DNA of 64,000 bases from Kutzneria buriramensis. Lineage in GTDB: Bacteria; Actinomycetota; Actinomycetes; Mycobacteriales; Pseudonocardiaceae. Positions 62,701 to 64,000 of this stretch are shown piece by piece. The notes beneath the pieces are model-generated. The model saw only the letters and a list, made by a program, of their open reading frames with translations. It did no database searches and was not told the DNA's origin. The translations under genes were made by a program, and so were the position numbers. The stretch is from positions 350,554 to 414,553 of the forward strand of contig NZ_QUNO01000011.1 in the NCBI RefSeq assembly GCF_003387475.1, given 5' to 3'. How positions within the stretch are numbered: position 1 is the first letter of the stretch; each line of letters starts with the position of its first letter.

Positions 62701-63607
62701 CGAGCACGAACGGCACGGCGGAGCTGTCGAAGGAGTGCCCAGCTCGTTGGTGCTCTGCGACGTCGGCGTGCTCAGGTTGCCGGCCGAGGACGCGCTCATG
62801 CTGCCGTTGCTGTCGAGCAACGGGGTGTGGGAGCCGGAGCTGTCGAGGCTGATCGACTCACTGGTCGAGCCGGACGGCATCTTCGTCGACATCGGCGCCC
62901 ATGTCGGATATCACACGATCAGGGTGCTCAGCATGCTCGGCACCAGCGGCGCGGTGGTCGCCGTAGAACCGAGCGAACCCGTGCGACGCCTGCTCGAGCA
63001 CAACGTCGCCGTCAATCTCTCTCCGCAGATCGCGGAGAGACTGGTGGTCGTCGAGGGCGCCGCCTGGGACCAGGCTGCGGACCTGCTCGCCGAGCCGGCG
63101 TTGACCGGCGGCATCACGGTGCGCCCGAATCCGGGACAACCTGTGCACGCCGGCGCCGCACCCGCGCAGAACCAGGTGCCCGCCGGATCGGCGCAGTTCG
63201 TTGGCGCCCCGGTCCTCGAGCCGATGGATGACAGCAACCCCGTTGAACTGGGCGGATCCGTTCGCGGAGTGCGTCTGGACAAGGAGTTGGAGGCCACCCA
63301 GAGCCTGTCCGGTATGCGTCTGTCGGTGGTGAAGGTCGACGCGCCCGGGCGTGAACACCGAGCACTCGGCGGCTTGGTTCGCCTGCTCCGCAGGGATCGG
63401 CCGCACGTGTTGTGCGCGTTCTCGCCGTCGGCGATCTCGGACCTCGGCGACGACCCGATCACGGTGCTGCGGGAGTTCCGCACCTGGGGCTACGACCTGG
63501 TGCCGATGGATCAGCAGCGCGTCGTCAGCCCGGAAGAAGTGCTGGAGGCTTCCGGCGGTTCCCGAAGCTCGACGCTGTGGCTGCGCCCGCGCGGCAAAGG
63601 CGTCTGA
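59786..63607 (+). CDS. Giant glycosyltransferase-like / coiled-coil / FkbM methyltransferase protein
   Basis: A 1,273-residue cytoplasmic protein. Residues ~30-330 resemble a nucleotide-sugar glycosyltransferase half (GPVLYLDPSVHVIESI, YDSGFVGIAP). Residues ~450-770 resemble a GT4-type C-domain (ARGVPVIASAHGVVTELFD). Residues ~790-980 are helical and coiled coil (RLRELEDALVAEAGKRTKQL). The C-terminus (~1020-1270) is an FkbM methyltransferase with SAM motif I GIFVDIGAHVGYHT and VVAVEPSEPVRRLLEHN. It probably glycosylates and methylates a surface polysaccharide or glycoprotein. No sugar genes flank it. The GTG at 59786 follows a clear promoter. The domain reading of the first half is the weakest part. 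Confidence 0.78.
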   Translation: MTDVPATGPHADEPDEPITPVIKVGIGPAGSSGPDVPPSIALPTADQSVLSACTVATKAQLPAVRTLGASFLTVHNNGRFVALVVDADPATTGQGVLAPADIGIGDRELAELATACTAEQLCAVLRPRLLERLLADRGPVLYLDPSVHVIESIADQVTSVLARKPLLLVPRVLRPLSDDGMRPTPEELAAAGVYDSGFVGIAPGAEAFLHAWFDAVRQAPESSATFLDSAPALVDHEVLRDPGIGLSVWSAGQRQLTMADSGKLQLDGHPVRTVHFAGFDPQRPWLLSADVDARPRVLLSEHPQLAELCTTYRNELVRHGLGQDRAEYGFGQLVDGTIIPNGLRVEYRRALLAADRAGERPPAPAFGTAEPDFLEWAAEPVEGLPGSSRWALAVWRDDPGLQGQFAEPFGADSQAFREWCAGPGVASGRLHLDAVPKRPGAETTLLEQLGVSVLGSGWVADLIAASARASGLPAATEPGYPVVLLCDDEVSAPTDRYVVAVRTGSGDPGALADVNEVWVTSEASRSVLEQSVAVPVRTITLPVLDRPVREEAARAASRSAHNIGDEVVFATVVDHAAERVGNALGAVSAFLAAFPDRPDVLLVLAVSGSADHPESAERLRLATATDPRIRLVEDPISLPFLLDAADWMLSLHRGGGSDLLAWGLTEAAARGVPVIASAHGVVTELFDDDTAVLVPCHHGGTEPDIEVASKLLREVADDPEAADRLSRTGRWHLLRAYSLPKVADQLKERVEHAYRTWRARRSASRGGNDTDPLGPLHSAKHALLRQPDVDVASRMPMAPALRKGVLRVLNHYDNHLRDVLGTVLDGMERTAGELLRRQEEIREVGGLVELEGLRADFERLIDRHSQLGDQLVSTDDGVVRVSADLAGQGRRLRELEDALVAEAGKRTKQLDTLADRLDRLTLMLDKTLDRIDALESKVAENLRERDGRLESGLRSADQALRTSDALRRVVVREHERHGGAVEGVPSSLVLCDVGVLRLPAEDALMLPLLSSNGVWEPELSRLIDSLVEPDGIFVDIGAHVGYHTIRVLSMLGTSGAVVAVEPSEPVRRLLEHNVAVNLSPQIAERLVVVEGAAWDQAADLLAEPALTGGITVRPNPGQPVHAGAAPAQNQVPAGSAQFVGAPVLEPMDDSNPVELGGSVRGVRLDKELEATQSLSGMRLSVVKVDAPGREHRALGGLVRLLRRDRPHVLCAFSPSAISDLGDDPITVLREFRTWGYDLVPMDQQRVVSPEEVLEASGGSRSSTLWLRPRGKGV

Positions 63608-63638
63608 CGCCCACTGTTAACCGCGCTGACCAGGCGAT

Positions 63639-63667
63639 TTGACTTCGGTGATCGACCTGAGTAACTT
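63639..63667 (+). promoter_or_regulatory. rRNA operon promoter P1
   Basis: TTGACT (63639-63644), 17 bp, TAACTT (63662-63667). It is a near-consensus promoter 32 bp after the GT/MT stop and upstream of an rRNA leader. Confidence 0.7.
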
Positions 63668-63828
63668 TCTCTCTGTCAGCGCAACACGGACTCGCCCCGG
63701 ACCGCAAGGGCCGGCGAGGACGGGCGAAGACACCAAGGTCCTAGGTCGCGAAACAAGCTCCCGTGTGAACGTGGTAGAGTGTGCGACCGCCGGGCCTGGA
63801 ACCCAGAATTTCGACTCTCAGAGCCGAT

Positions 63829-63857
63829 TTGCTTGGTGAGAACGGACCGGCTAAGCT
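63829..63857 (+). promoter_or_regulatory. rRNA operon promoter P2
   Basis: TTGCTT (63829-63834), 17 bp, TAAGCT (63852-63857). A TAGAGT at 63775-63780 between P1 and P2 may be a further -10 but lacks a good -35. Confidence 0.6.
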
Positions 63858-63864
63858 TTGAATC

Positions 63865-64000
63865 ACCAAAGCCTCGGATCAACCCGCTTCACAGCGGTGC
63901 GAGATGGTGTGCGTGTGTTCTTTGAGAACTCAACAGCGTACTGTAATAGCCAGTACTTGAATGAATAACCCCTTAGTGGGTTCCTTTGAGATGGTTGAAC
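63865..64000 (+). other. Leader of a ribosomal RNA operon (16S beyond window)
   Basis: TTCTTTGAGAACTCAACAGCG at 63918 is the conserved actinobacterial rrn leader motif that precedes 16S rRNA, associated with antitermination and processing. Tandem promoters lie upstream and no coding frame spans the region. The 16S 5' end is not reached by base 64000. Confidence 0.85.

Noticed and set aside
63865..64000. 16S rRNA gene
   Set aside because: Only the leader motif is present; no 16S 5' sequence is reached before the window ends.
1..64000. tRNA genes, insertion sequences and integrase attachment sites
   Set aside because: None could be recognised by eye; no transposase or integrase protein is encoded in the window.

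Overview
The window is chromosomal DNA from a high-GC actinobacterium. GC-rich codon third positions, many GTG/TTG starts, mycothiol- and F420-linked enzymes, AdnB, NudC and a GlnA2-type glutamine synthetase all point to Mycobacteriales/Pseudonocardiales. Pseudonocardiales (Amycolatopsis, Kutzneria or Lentzea-like) is an inference from gene order. Two blocks keep gene order known from Mycobacterium tuberculosis: adnB - ion channel - nudC (compare Rv3201c-Rv3199c), and cobD - SURF1 - ptpA - cobC - NIF3 - zinc-ribbon protein - RNase H/phosphatase, then panB - Hip1-like hydrolase - glnA2 (compare Rv2236c-Rv2222c). The synteny statements rest on memory, not on a search.

Layout. 1-3.3 kb: 3' end of adnB, two small unknown genes and a K+ channel with an RCK domain. 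3.3-18.7 kb: a peptidase-rich stretch with an M14 carboxypeptidase, a very large S8/S53-like serine peptidase, nudC, an M16 pair (one active, one lacking the zinc motif), an M1 aminopeptidase, a DUF2207 membrane protein and three tandem neutral zinc metallopeptidases. 18.6-22.6 kb: a mycothiol-dependent enzyme, two small envelope proteins and a two-component system. 22.8-29.7 kb: a translationally coupled three-gene SMC-like operon of the Wadjet/JetABC type (DUF2397, DUF2398, SMC ATPase) with no adjacent JetD nuclease. 29.8-37.5 kb: late cobalamin genes and the conserved ptpA/SURF1/RNase H block. 37.5-39.0 kb: an FMN reductase beside a decayed sfnG-like monooxygenase pseudogene. 39.2-39.6 kb: RNase P RNA, followed by a palindromic element.

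40.6-48.4 kb: a compact cluster resembling the membrane core of a type IV secretion or conjugation apparatus (pilin-like, VirB3/PrgI-like, VirB4 ATPase, VirB6/TrbL-like, VirB8-like, lytic NlpC/P60 enzyme). No relaxase or coupling protein lies next to it. A small putative ribbon-helix-helix regulator is divergent, and a pair of 13-bp direct repeats spaced 21 bp lies between them. 48.5-59.3 kb: RNB exonuclease, F420:NADP oxidoreductase, panB, nadE, Hip1-like lipoprotein hydrolase, a truncated DUF222 protein, an MFS transporter and glnA2. 59.8-63.6 kb: one 1,273-residue protein that joins glycosyltransferase-like, coiled-coil and FkbM methyltransferase regions. 63.6-64.0 kb: promoters and leader of an rRNA operon whose 16S gene lies beyond the window.

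The strongest leads are the JetABC operon without JetD, the relaxase-less secretion-like cluster beside rnpB, and the 'subtilisin' whose active-site motifs are those of a sedolisin. Several genes (channel, cobC, RNB, glnA2, GT/MT) show a TANNNT -10 box 6-8 nt before the start codon, which suggests leaderless mRNAs.
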